In this document: piece after piece, positions 25,001-32,558 of the stretch
Layout of the letters: each line of letters starts with the position of its first letter
Position numbering within the stretch: position 1 is the stretch's first letter
Assembly: GCA_903834835.1 (NCBI GenBank)
Contig: CAILKO010000045.1
Coordinates: 30,026 to 94,025 of the forward strand
Origin: an uncultured Pseudomonadota bacterium
GTDB lineage: Bacteria; Pseudomonadota; Gammaproteobacteria; Burkholderiales; SG8-39
Direction of reading: 5' to 3'
Length of the DNA: 64,000 bases
Translations under genes and position numbers: made by a program
Notes under the pieces: generated by a model
The model's database searches: none
What the model saw: the letters and a program-made list of their open reading frames with translations, nothing else
Told to the model about the DNA's origin: nothing

Positions 25001-26876
25001 CATCGAAGGCCTGGTCGCCTTCAACCAGGGCCCCCAGTTCCAGGCGCCGGCAAATCCCGGCAAGGGCGTAGCGACGTCCTTCTTCTACTGGCCGGGCGCG
25101 ACCGGGCTGACGTATGGCTCCAACGATCAGCTCGTGTCGCTGCGTCAGGACAGCGCGGCCTCCGGGATCGTTAGCGATGTCTCAGGCAACCTGATTTCGG
25201 CAACGGAGTACGATCCAGGCAACACGACACCGAATTTCCTGAAACTAACCGCGGGCACGGCCTCGCTGACCCCGTCCGGCCTGACGACGACCGCGAACGG
25301 GATTTCGTTCGGACGCTATGCCGCATCCTCGGCGGTGGGCAATTCCGGCACGACCACCTCCGCGCTCACCGCGGACGGCAACGTCGACTCCATCGGCTCC
25401 TTCGGTCCGAGCAGCAGCGTGCCCGCGACACCGGCGATCAACCTGCTGGGTACGCTCCATTGGATTACGGCGCCGCAGATCTGGCCCTTCTACATCACCA
25501 GTCCGATGACCGGCACAGGAACTTATACGAACATCTCCGCGGGTTCGTCGCTGCCCACGGACCAGAACGGCGTGACCGGCACGCTGTCCAGCGCCACACT
25601 GGCTGTGAACTTTGATCAGCAGTTTGTGAATGCGGCGGTCACTGCAGTCGTACCCGCGGCGAACGGAAGCCTTGCGCGCACGTGGACGGCAACGGCAAAC
25701 CAGATTGCGCTGCAGGATGACGGCGGCTTCCGCGCATATAACCAGCCAGGCGTGAATCCGATTGCGCACGTGAATGTATCGGTGTCACTTGCGACACCCG
25801 GGGCGACGCCTTCCACCGCCGGCTTCGGCTCCATCACGGGTGGCCTCTCCGGCAGCGGCGCGAACGGTGCGTATTTTTCCTATGCCTTCGCGGCCAACGA
25901 CGCGAACAACTCCTTTTCACACGAGCACGTGAACGGCGTTGCGGCGTTCGGCAATCCTGTCTTCAGCCAGTACTCGAGCAGCGCGCTCGCGACGATGCAG
26001 CCCTATGTGCTGCGTCTCGGGACCGCGGGCACGATCTCGGGAATCAACGCGGCCACCGGCGCGTTGCAAAACAGCGCGCCGGTCGCGGAGAAAGCATTCA
26101 ACATCGACAGCGAGTACCTCACCACGGTCAGCGGTGAGGCCATCAACCCGGCCACCATGACCTTCGACGCGAACAACCAGGTGATCGCGTTCCGCGGCGA
26201 CGCCACGATCGTAGCGGTGAATGGAACCTGCCCCGGGCAGTGTGGTGTGAACAGAATTCCGGCCATCATCTCGATCAATCCGGCCGACGTTGCGGGTGCG
26301 GCGACCATCCTGGATGCGGGCAGAGACCGCACCATCGGCGCAAGCTGGGGCCGCTACTCGAACGGCAACATGCTGGTCACCGACGCGATCACAAACACCG
26401 TGCTCGGCGGTGGACCGTTCAGCGCCGGCAACACGCGCCACTTCATCATGACCGGCTCGCAGACCGGCCCGACCGTGCTGCCGCTCACCGGCTCGGCCAC
26501 CTACACCTATGTCGGCGGCACCCATCCGACCGACCAGGCGGGGAACGTGGGCACGCTCAACTCGGCCACGCTGTCGGCAAACTTTGCGGCGCAGACGGTG
26601 AACACCGCCGTGAATGCGACCGTCGCCGGCAACACCTGGGCGGCCTCGGCGAACAACGTCGCGATCCAGCAGGGCGTCTATTTCGAGGCGCGCAATATGG
26701 CCGGGAGCGGCAATCTGAACCTCAGCTGCACGGGCAGCTGTACCGGCACGCTGAACGGTCAGGTCGCCGGCGCATTCATCGGGACGACCGGGCAGGGCGC
26801 CGGCATCGCCTACTCGTTCAACGCCGGCGGAGGCGCGGGTCAGACCATTGCCGGGGTTGCGGCCTTCAAGCGCTGA
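22056..26876 (+). CDS. Giant secreted FecR-domain protein with four TbpB-like repeats
   Basis: A 1606-residue protein. There is a signal peptide (about residues 1-31, ending EMAAAA, no lipobox Cys). A FecR-type domain at ~35-190 shows VLGDVRVRAADGSVRAVRKGDRV, GERVITGAAANAQIRM and TPTATIGIRGS. A Gly/Ser-rich linker covers about 224-285, followed by a Thr-rich stretch to ~350. Four tandem repeats of about 310-340 residues follow. Each has a GRWQGG/GRYQGG-type turn, HWI..LTGT.TY, a PTDxxGxVGTLxSATLxxNF block (near 506, 844, 1169 and 1493) and a GGFxGxN ... F block (near 597, 937, 1261 and 1570), ending in VAAF. The last pair of blocks resembles the C-terminal barrels of transferrin-binding protein B and relatives. 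It follows the Slam-like porin by 17 bases and is probably exported by it. Confidence 0.8.
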   Translation: MDRTILSTVAARVCVALLAMSLSEMAAAATAGTFDFVLGDVRVRAADGSVRAVRKGDRVNEGERVITGAAANAQIRMVDSAYIAVRPNTELDVKTYQYSGKNDGSESAILSLVNGTMRAFTGAITRVKRDNFAMVTPTATIGIRGSGNVLHVSPELGTLNHTIEGSHAVTGLGGAGQSLGTIITRPGQTVQVMQNQSPIRIPTPQFLVQAATSKPGPGPQTPASSGQRSGQGSGSGGAGGSGGGNSGSSSGSGSSSDSGSGSGGSTGSSSGSDTSARTNAAPDAALNTAAAPTTSLPSPTTTVSSPTPTTTLTGTTDAGTINTSTGTLTTNSGTTVPLTTAVPVSLTSSNGYSSNILAMKSVSQGVEALNAGNTVAHQGTNFLFDDTNNLTDLRTNDELFAYGYNYLDATTNTSSARYIRFVGGTAADTYVAPNNSVALGRWQGGTMNIYSDTGPSGGTNLLESIPLGATSAHWIVSEELPLHYAQTLTGTRTYSLIASTHPTDSFGNVGTLNSATLSANFSAQAVQAGVNLSFSGARIMTIAAQTPFIPMKTDGSFFSDSESKAFAPTITCTGGGCIIPKPGGGLTTNTWHGGISGGFAGPNASGGGFLYAFEPDLGSPSPNTPFADLVQGAAAFVTGTAPTVGVHPTQTGTSGDFRLLALYPVTGEGPSSGTTTNIAFANVSPVAAVTTLPASAYLFDASGNLVRVLGTAWNVSANASNSQCLAGAPCLLGTLPTVTPSPDSVVNFSISSATVGAQGTTYNALGDRVSSTATETYNSGNGIRLGRYQGGLVNATDLSSGLTLMTDLGSNSLIWAVREAPAIASPLTGSYHYLPTFATAPTDSFGHVGTFDRAGLDVNFSTNTLNPYVRITIDGQNIDVTGRNVPIASNGFQVSSSSATNATFTPQPPVPLSVSCVGTCPALPYNVTGSPYGARISGGFSGDNTDASAYMLYTINTRYDTTLVPGALTTGAAPLGAIPNNAIEGLVAFNQGPQFQAPANPGKGVATSFFYWPGATGLTYGSNDQLVSLRQDSAASGIVSDVSGNLISATEYDPGNTTPNFLKLTAGTASLTPSGLTTTANGISFGRYAASSAVGNSGTTTSALTADGNVDSIGSFGPSSSVPATPAINLLGTLHWITAPQIWPFYITSPMTGTGTYTNISAGSSLPTDQNGVTGTLSSATLAVNFDQQFVNAAVTAVVPAANGSLARTWTATANQIALQDDGGFRAYNQPGVNPIAHVNVSVSLATPGATPSTAGFGSITGGLSGSGANGAYFSYAFAANDANNSFSHEHVNGVAAFGNPVFSQYSSSALATMQPYVLRLGTAGTISGINAATGALQNSAPVAEKAFNIDSEYLTTVSGEAINPATMTFDANNQVIAFRGDATIVAVNGTCPGQCGVNRIPAIISINPADVAGAATILDAGRDRTIGASWGRYSNGNMLVTDAITNTVLGGGPFSAGNTRHFIMTGSQTGPTVLPLTGSATYTYVGGTHPTDQAGNVGTLNSATLSANFAAQTVNTAVNATVAGNTWAASANNVAIQQGVYFEARNMAGSGNLNLSCTGSCTGTLNGQVAGAFIGTTGQGAGIAYSFNAGGGAGQTIAGVAAFKR

Positions 26877-26936
26877 GGTACGGCCTCTTTCCGCCGATCA
26901 GCGGGTTCGCCTGGCGGGCAGGGCAGTGCCGGCAGC

Positions 26937-26980
26937 TTTCCAGTTATATAGTAACAATTACGTTACTATATAACTGGAAA
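26937..26980. repeat. Dispersed TAGTAAC/GTTACTA palindrome, copy 2
   Basis: Two perfectly complementary 19-base arms around a 6-base loop AATTAC. The outer arms, TTTCCAGTTAT and its complement, differ completely from those of copy 1, while the TATAGTAAC/GTTACTATA core is shared. It lies 60 bases after the giant FecR protein gene and 38 bases before the FAH-family gene, both on the plus strand. Confidence 0.93.
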
Positions 26981-26986
26981 CAGGGC

Positions 26987-26992
26987 TATAAT
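26987..26992 (+). promoter_or_regulatory. Candidate -10 (TATAAT) just downstream of palindrome copy 2
   Basis: A consensus TATAAT starts 7 bases after the palindrome and 32 bases before the FAH-family ATG. The -35 position would fall inside the right arm of the palindrome, where TTACTA is a weak match. If the promoter is real, anything that binds or extrudes the palindrome would affect it. Confidence 0.5.
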
Positions 26993-27018
26993 GCCCCTCT
27001 CCCTGTACAGATGCCGCT

Positions 27019-28071
27019 ATGAAACTCGCCACCCTGAAAGACAGCACCCGCGACGGCACGCTGATCGTCGTCTCCCGCGACCTCCTGCGCGCGCACAAGG
27101 CCGATCACATCGCGCCGACGCTGCAGGCCGCGCTGGACGACTGGAACTACTGCGGCCCGCTGCTCGAGCAGCTGTTCAACGAGCTGAACGATTCGACACC
27201 CAGATACGCCTTCGAGCTCGACACGACGCTGCTGATGGCGCCCCTGCCCCGGGCCTACCAATGGGCCGATGCCAGCGCCTTCCTGAATCACATCGAGCTC
27301 GTGCGCAAGTCGCTCGGGCAGGACATGCCGCCGAACTACAAGCGGGATCCGCTCATGTATCAGGGCGGATCGGATTCCATGCTCGGCGCGCGCGACGATC
27401 TTCCGGTGGAGGACGAATCCTGGGGCATCGATCTTGAGGCTGAGCTCGCGGTGGTGACGGGCGACATTCCGATGGGCATCGAGCGCGACAAGGTCGCGCC
27501 GCACCTGCGGCTTTTCATGCTGGTGAACGACGTGAGCCTGCGCAACCTCATGCCGGCGGAGTTCGCCAAGGGTTTCGGATTCTTCAATTCCAAGACCTGG
27601 ACGTCGTTTTCCCCCGTCGCGGTCACCCCGGACGAGCTGGGCGATGCCTGGGACGGCAAGCGCCTGCACCTCCCGATGCGGGTCGAGGTAAATGGCGAAC
27701 TGCTCGGCACTCCGGACTGCGGCACCGACATGCAGTTCCATTTCGGCCGTCTGGTCGAGCACGCGGCGCGCACCCGCCCGCTCGGCGCGGGAACCATTAT
27801 CGGATCGGGCACGATCTCCAACCGGGACGGAACACGCGGCAGTGCCTGCCTGCTGGAGAAGCGTGCGCTGGAGACCATCGAGCACGGCGAAGCGCGCACG
27901 CCGTGGCTCAGCTTTGGCGACCGGGTCCGCATCGAGATGCTCGACGCCTCGGGCCAGTCGATCTTCGGAGCGATCGATCAGAAGGTCGTGGCGACCACGA
28001 AGCGCAGCGCCCGGGAAGCGGAGGCGGCCGAGGCCACAACCGGGTCCTCGCCCGAAACCGAGGCCGCCTGA
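27019..28071 (+). CDS. Fumarylacetoacetate hydrolase (FAH) family protein
   Basis: A 350-residue FAH-fold enzyme that would hydrolyse or decarboxylate a beta-diketo or related acid from aromatic breakdown. The metal-binding acid cluster is visible in DLEAELAVVTGD (near residue 139) and FMLVNDVSLRN (near 168). SKTWTSFSPVAVTPDELG and the C-terminal GTIIGSGTISNRDG match the family's substrate loop and GT-x-x-G end. The protein ends in a low-complexity Ala/Glu tail. The ATG follows a possible promoter beside palindrome copy 2; the gene is 2 bases ahead of dsbB. Confidence 0.87.
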   Translation: MKLATLKDSTRDGTLIVVSRDLLRAHKADHIAPTLQAALDDWNYCGPLLEQLFNELNDSTPRYAFELDTTLLMAPLPRAYQWADASAFLNHIELVRKSLGQDMPPNYKRDPLMYQGGSDSMLGARDDLPVEDESWGIDLEAELAVVTGDIPMGIERDKVAPHLRLFMLVNDVSLRNLMPAEFAKGFGFFNSKTWTSFSPVAVTPDELGDAWDGKRLHLPMRVEVNGELLGTPDCGTDMQFHFGRLVEHAARTRPLGAGTIIGSGTISNRDGTRGSACLLEKRALETIEHGEARTPWLSFGDRVRIEMLDASGQSIFGAIDQKVVATTKRSAREAEAAEATTGSSPETEAA

Positions 28072-28073
28072 GC

Positions 28074-28604
28074 ATGTCCGGATTCCTGCGCGCCATGTCC
28101 TTTCGCTCGGCCTGCATCATCGGCGCAGCCCTCTGCGCAGGCCTCCTCGGTTTCGGATTCTTCCTCCAGTACGTGATCGACCTGCACCCCTGCCCGCTGT
28201 GCCTGGTGCAGCGCGGCTTCTATTTCGGGATGCTGGCTGTCTTCGTTCTGGGTGCACTGCACGCGCCTTCCGGTTTTGGCACCAGGGTCTATGGCGTGCT
28301 CGCACTGCTGTTCGGGCTCGGCGGCATCGGCACCGCAGGGCGCCAGGTCTGGCTGCAGCATCTGCCCGCGGACAAGGTCCCGGAATGCGGGCCCGATCTC
28401 TACTACATGATGGAAAACTTCCCGCTCGCGCGCACGATCACGAATCTCTTCAAGGGTTCGGGAGAATGCGCCGCGGTCGACTGGACCTACCTCGGTCTGT
28501 CGATCGCCGAGTGGTCGCTCGTCTGGTTCGTCCTGCTGTGCGTGGCCTGCCTGTGGCTCGCGCTGCGCCGCAACCCTGCCCGCAGGCCTGATCCCGCTAC
28601 CTGA
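28074..28604 (+). CDS. dsbB: Disulfide bond formation protein B
   Basis: A 176-residue inner-membrane protein with four hydrophobic segments that reoxidises DsbA and passes electrons to quinone. The first periplasmic pair is in [10 protein letters not shown] (CxxC) and the second pair in VPECGPDL and [10 protein letters not shown]. Length and topology fit DsbB. It begins 2 bases after the FAH-family stop. Its 3' end overlaps the convergent panB by 8 bases. Confidence 0.93.
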   Translation: MSGFLRAMSFRSACIIGAALCAGLLGFGFFLQYVIDLHPCPLCLVQRGFYFGMLAVFVLGALHAPSGFGTRVYGVLALLFGLGGIGTAGRQVWLQHLPADKVPECGPDLYYMMENFPLARTITNLFKGSGECAAVDWTYLGLSIAEWSLVWFVLLCVACLWLALRRNPARRPDPAT

Positions 28605-29394
28605 AACTGTGCTCGGGCGCCGGGAACTTCCCGGCCTTCACATCACGCACGTAACGATCGATCGCATCGCGGATCGATCCGCCCTCGGCCATGAAATTGC
28701 GCACGAAGCGCGCCTTGCGGCCCGGGAATACATCCAGCATGTCGTAGAGCACCAGGACCTGTCCGTGGCAGTCCGGCCCCGCCCCGATGCCGATCGTGAT
28801 CGCATCCGCCGCAGCGGTGATCTCTGCGGCGAGTGAGGCCGGGATCATCTCGAACACGATCATGTCCGCACCCGCCTGCTCCAGACGCTTTGCCTCCTCC
28901 AGCATCAGGGCGCGCGCGTCCGGCTGCTGGCCCTGCACGCGGAAGCCTCCGAGCGCATGCACCGACTGCGGCGTCAGCCCGAGATGCCCGCAGACAGGAA
29001 TGCCGCGCTGGCTGAGAAAGCGGACCGTCTTCAGCATGGGCATGCCGCCCTCCAGCTTCACCATGTGGGCACCGGCGGCCATCAGGCGCGCGGCACTCGC
29101 GTAGGCCTGCTCCGGGCTCACCTGGTAGCTGCCGAACGGCAGGTCGGCCACGATGAAGCTCTGCGGCGCACCGCGTACGACGCACTCGGTGTGATACACG
29201 GCATGATCGAGCGTGACCGGCAGCGTGCTGTCGTGCCCCTGGATTACATTGCCCAGGGAATCGCCGATCAGGATGCACTCGACACCCGCATCATCCACCA
29301 CGCGCGCGAAAGAAGCGTCGTAGGCGGTCAGCATGCAGATCTTTTCGCCGGCTTCTTTCAGCCGGCGCAAGGTGGTGAGCGTCTGTCTGGGCAT
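28597..29394 (-). CDS. panB: 3-methyl-2-oxobutanoate hydroxymethyltransferase
   Basis: A 265-residue enzyme of pantothenate synthesis that adds a hydroxymethyl group from methylene-THF to 2-oxoisovalerate. [42 protein letters not shown] is the family's N-terminal block with the Mg2+-binding Asp residues, KLEGG holds the substrate Lys/Glu, and VFEMIP contains the catalytic Glu. panC is not adjacent in this window. The gene converges on dsbB. Confidence 0.95.
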   Translation of the reverse strand: MPRQTLTTLRRLKEAGEKICMLTAYDASFARVVDDAGVECILIGDSLGNVIQGHDSTLPVTLDHAVYHTECVVRGAPQSFIVADLPFGSYQVSPEQAYASAARLMAAGAHMVKLEGGMPMLKTVRFLSQRGIPVCGHLGLTPQSVHALGGFRVQGQQPDARALMLEEAKRLEQAGADMIVFEMIPASLAAEITAAADAITIGIGAGPDCHGQVLVLYDMLDVFPGRKARFVRNFMAEGGSIRDAIDRYVRDVKAGKFPAPEHSFR

Positions 29395-29518
29395 CGTGTG
29401 CTCCGATTCTCAAGCCATGCGAGGTGCGTGCACCCCGGCGGAGCGCAGCGCGGTGTGCAGCGGGTTTTTACTATATCCCGGCAAAGGCCGCGACCGGCAA
29501 ATTTGGAATCGTCCCGGC

Positions 29519-30262
29519 CTAGTTGCCAGGCTGCGCCCCGTGCATCGCCTCGCGGCAGATCTCGCCGACGAGCAGCAGCGCCGGGCCCATCCGCCCGGCA
29601 TCCGTCCGGGCGAGCTCGCCAAGCAGACGGAACTGGCGTTTCTCGTCGGCGAGCGAGATGTTCTCCAGTATCGCCACGGGCATACCCGGATCGCGCCCGC
29701 TTTTGATCAGCGCCTGCGCCACGGCGGGCGCTTCATGCGCAGCCATGTACAGCACCACCGTATCCGCCCCGCGCGCCGCATCCGCCCAGCGACTGGGCCC
29801 TTCGCCCTCGCCCACGCGCGGCGTCACGAAGACGACACTGCGTGCGATCCCGCGACGCGTGAGCGAAACGCCGAGCACCGCGCTCGCGGCGAACGCCGCG
29901 CTCACACCCGGCACGACCTCGTATTCGATACCTGCCCCGCGCAAAGCATCGATCTCCTCCTGGGCACGCCCGAAGAGCATCGGGTCGCCGCCCTTCAGGC
30001 GCACGACGACGCGATGCCTCGCCGCCGCCTCGATCATTTGCGCGTTGATGCGATCCTGCGCGGCCGAGTGCCGACCGTGCCGCTTCCCGACCGACATAAG
30101 CTCGGCGTGCCGCGCGAGCGCGAGAATCTCCTCGCTCACGAGAGCATCGTGGAACACGATGTCGGCGCCCTCGATCAGACGCGCCGCGCGCACGGTTAGC
30201 AGATCCGCGGCCCCGGGGCCTGCACCGACGAGGTAAACCTTGCCCGGCGTGCCGGGGCCCAT
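29519..30262 (-). CDS. cobA: Uroporphyrinogen-III C-methyltransferase (siroheme branch)
   Basis: A 247-residue SAM-dependent methylase that makes precorrin-2. VYLVGAGPGAADLLTVRAARLI is the SAM-binding P-loop-like start, RLKGGDPMLFGRAQEEI is the diagnostic SUMT block, and VVPGVSAAFAASAVLGVSLTRRG follows. The start at 30262 aligns with family N-termini; a longer open frame upstream is antisense to other coding sequence and is rejected. The gene is 4 bases after the DUF934 gene in a cysI-DUF934-cobA operon, so it probably supplies siroheme to the sulfite reductase. There is no CysG-type dehydrogenase/ferrochelatase domain fused to it. Confidence 0.92.
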   Translation of the reverse strand: MGPGTPGKVYLVGAGPGAADLLTVRAARLIEGADIVFHDALVSEEILALARHAELMSVGKRHGRHSAAQDRINAQMIEAAARHRVVVRLKGGDPMLFGRAQEEIDALRGAGIEYEVVPGVSAAFAASAVLGVSLTRRGIARSVVFVTPRVGEGEGPSRWADAARGADTVVLYMAAHEAPAVAQALIKSGRDPGMPVAILENISLADEKRQFRLLGELARTDAGRMGPALLLVGEICREAMHGAQPGN

Positions 30263-30266
30263 CGGC

Positions 30267-30785
30267 CTAGCGTCCGGCCGCGAGCCTGCGCCGGAAGAGC
30301 GGCTGTGGCTCCTGGGCGGAGACCTGGTACTGATCGCTGAATTCGCCGAAGGCGGCCAGGGCATCTTCGAGATTCTCCGAATCCCGGAGCACGAACGCAT
30401 CGAAGCCGCAGCGCTCGAGCATGAGCAGCTGATCGCGCAGCAGCTCGCCGAAGGCGCGCAGCTCGCCCTTGTATCCGTAACGCTCCCGCAGCAGGCGTCC
30501 CGAGGAATTGATCCGGCCATCGCCGAATTTCGCCGCCCTGACCGCTACGATTGTGAAGCGATCCAGATCCGCAACGATGTCACCCGGCTCGTCGGCACCG
30601 TCCAGCCAGACGCCCAGCCTGCCGGAACCGGCGGCGGCGATCAGGGCCTCGCGGGATGACTTCCAGAGTGAGAGCGGCACAATCGAATCGCCCTCGGCCG
30701 CCTGCTCTACAGTCGCATCAGGAGGCAGCAGTCTCCAGCTGTCCTCGACCACCTTGCGATTTCTTATCAGCTTTGCCATAGACAC
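30267..30785 (-). CDS. DUF934 family protein of the sulfite reductase operon
   Basis: A 172-residue cytosolic protein of the DUF934 family. RNRKVVEDSWRLLPPD at the N-terminus, RFTIVAVRAAKFGDGRINSSGRLLRERYGYKGELRAFGELLRDQLLMLERCGFDAF in the middle, and DSENLEDALAAF are its typical blocks. The family is repeatedly found with sulfite reductase and is thought to support it, but the reaction is unknown. Its start (ATG at 30785 or 30779) lies 62-68 bases inside the end of cysI, an unusually long overlap. The conserved N-terminal block begins directly after it, which supports this start. Confidence 0.85.
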   Translation of the reverse strand: MSMAKLIRNRKVVEDSWRLLPPDATVEQAAEGDSIVPLSLWKSSREALIAAAGSGRLGVWLDGADEPGDIVADLDRFTIVAVRAAKFGDGRINSSGRLLRERYGYKGELRAFGELLRDQLLMLERCGFDAFVLRDSENLEDALAAFGEFSDQYQVSAQEPQPLFRRRLAAGR

Positions 30786-32424
30786 GTTCCTTGAAGGGCT
30801 CGATGCCGATCCTGCGCACCACGTCGATGAAGCGCTCGGCGTCCGAATCGCGCTGCTCGATATAGAGATCGATCAGCTGCTGCACGACATCCGGAATTTC
30901 TTCCTGCGAGAAGGCGGGTCCGAGCACCTTGCCGATACTCGCGGCGGTACCCTGCGCACCGCCGACCTGCACCTGATAGAACTCCTCGCCCTGCTTGTCG
31001 ACCCCGAGCACGCCGATGTGGCCGACATGATGATGGCCGCAGGCATTGATGCAGCCCGAGATGTTGAGGTCGATCTCGCCGATGTCCAACAGATAATCGA
31101 GATCGTCGAAGCGGCGCTGGATGGCCTCGGCTACAGGAATCGAGCGGGCGTTGGCCAGCGCGCAAAAATCGCCTCCCGGACAGCAGATGATATTGGTCAG
31201 CAGGCCGACGTTCGGCGTCGCCATGCCGAGCGCCTTTGCCTCATCCCACAGAGCTTTCAGATCGCGCCTGCGCACATCCGCCAGAACGATGTTCTGTTCG
31301 TGCGTAATGCGCATTTCGCCGAAGCTGAAACGATCCGCGAGCGCCGCGATGCGGTCCATCTCGTCGGCGGTCGCGTCGCCCGGCGGCACGCCGGTCTTCT
31401 TCAGCGAGAGCGTCACTGCGGCATAGCCCGCGACGCGGTGCGGATGCACATTGCGCCGGCACCAGGCGGCAAATCCTTTATCGGATGCGATCAGGGCCTC
31501 GATTTCCGGCATCGTAGCGGCGAGTGTTTCGTAAGCCGGCTGGGTGAAGCGTGCGCCGACCCGGTCGACCTCCTCCTGGATGAGGGTCGCAGGGCCATCC
31601 CGGAGGTGGGCCCACTCGGCCTCCACGTCCCGCGCAAACACCTCGGGACCCAGTTCCTTGACCAGAATCTTGATCCGCGCCTTGTATAGATTGTCGCGCC
31701 GGCCGTGAAGGTTGTAGACGCGCAGAATGGCGTCCATGTAGGTAAGCAGATGCTGCCAGGGCAGGAACTCGCGTATTACATGCCCCACGAGGGGCGTGCG
31801 CCCGAGCCCGCCGCCGACCGCCACCCGGAAACCCGTCTCCCCGGCCCCATTGCGGACCGCCGCAATGCCGATATCGTGCACAAGTATCGCTGCCCGATCC
31901 TCGGGACTGCCGGACACAGCGATCTTGAACTTGCGCGGCAGCCAGTTGAACTCCGGGTGAAACGTGGACCACTGCCGGAGAATTTCGCACCAGACGAGCG
32001 GGTCGACCACTTCATCGGGGGCAATCCCCGCGAACGGGTCGCTGGTGATATTGCGCACGCAGTTGCCCGAGGTCTGAATGGCGTGCATCTGCACCTCGGC
32101 AAGGGAGGCGAGCACATCCGGGGCATCCTTCAGCGCGATCCAGTTGAACTGTATGTTCTGGCGCGTCGTGAAGTGCCCGTAGCCGCGGTCCCACCTGCGT
32201 GCGATGAGCGCAAGCTGCCGCAACTGGCGCGAGGCCAGCATACCGTAGGGAATCGCTACGCGCAGCATCGGCGCATGACGCTGTACGTAGAGGCCGTTGC
32301 GCAGCCGGAGCTGACGAAACTCGTCCTCGCCCAGCGTGCCGGCCAGATAACGCGAGGTCTGGCCCCTGAACTGGTGGACACGCTCGTCCACCAGGTTTTG
32401 GTCGATCGGGTCGTATTGGTACAT
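30718..32424 (-). CDS. cysI: Sulfite/nitrite reductase hemoprotein beta subunit
   Basis: A 568-residue siroheme/4Fe-4S reductase that reduces sulfite to sulfide. Cluster and siroheme ligands are in CPGGDFC (near residue 427) and GCINACGHH (near 464). The N-terminal parachute-like region has VQRHAPMLRVAIPYG and GYGHFTTRQNIQFNW. The start at 32424 (MYQYDPIDQ) is taken from family N-termini. It heads the operon with the DUF934 and cobA genes and is divergent from cysB across an AT-rich region. Sulfite is favoured over nitrite because of the CysB neighbour and the sulfur context. Confidence 0.9.
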   Translation of the reverse strand: MYQYDPIDQNLVDERVHQFRGQTSRYLAGTLGEDEFRQLRLRNGLYVQRHAPMLRVAIPYGMLASRQLRQLALIARRWDRGYGHFTTRQNIQFNWIALKDAPDVLASLAEVQMHAIQTSGNCVRNITSDPFAGIAPDEVVDPLVWCEILRQWSTFHPEFNWLPRKFKIAVSGSPEDRAAILVHDIGIAAVRNGAGETGFRVAVGGGLGRTPLVGHVIREFLPWQHLLTYMDAILRVYNLHGRRDNLYKARIKILVKELGPEVFARDVEAEWAHLRDGPATLIQEEVDRVGARFTQPAYETLAATMPEIEALIASDKGFAAWCRRNVHPHRVAGYAAVTLSLKKTGVPPGDATADEMDRIAALADRFSFGEMRITHEQNIVLADVRRRDLKALWDEAKALGMATPNVGLLTNIICCPGGDFCALANARSIPVAEAIQRRFDDLDYLLDIGEIDLNISGCINACGHHHVGHIGVLGVDKQGEEFYQVQVGGAQGTAASIGKVLGPAFSQEEIPDVVQQLIDLYIEQRDSDAERFIDVVRRIGIEPFKERVYGKADKKSQGGRGQLETAAS

Positions 32425-32558
32425 GAGGACGCGGAGCCTACTCTGGTGTAATATAAATATTAATAATAAAAAATACTTAAGCAAATTCTATTTAGTTATA
32501 TAGAACTAGCCGGCCGGACCGCCCATACAGGCACCGGCCCACACGACGGGCCCGCACC
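32425..32558. promoter_or_regulatory. AT-rich divergent control region between cysI and cysB
   Basis: Positions about 32444-32508 are strikingly AT-rich for this genome (runs such as TAATATAAATATTAATAATAAAAAATA). They include an inverted repeat TTCTAT (32486-32491) and ATAGAA (32500-32505) with an 8-base spacer. A LysR-type activator gene starts just to the right, so this is the natural place for CysB binding and for the cysI promoter. The exact operator is inferred. Confidence 0.6.
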
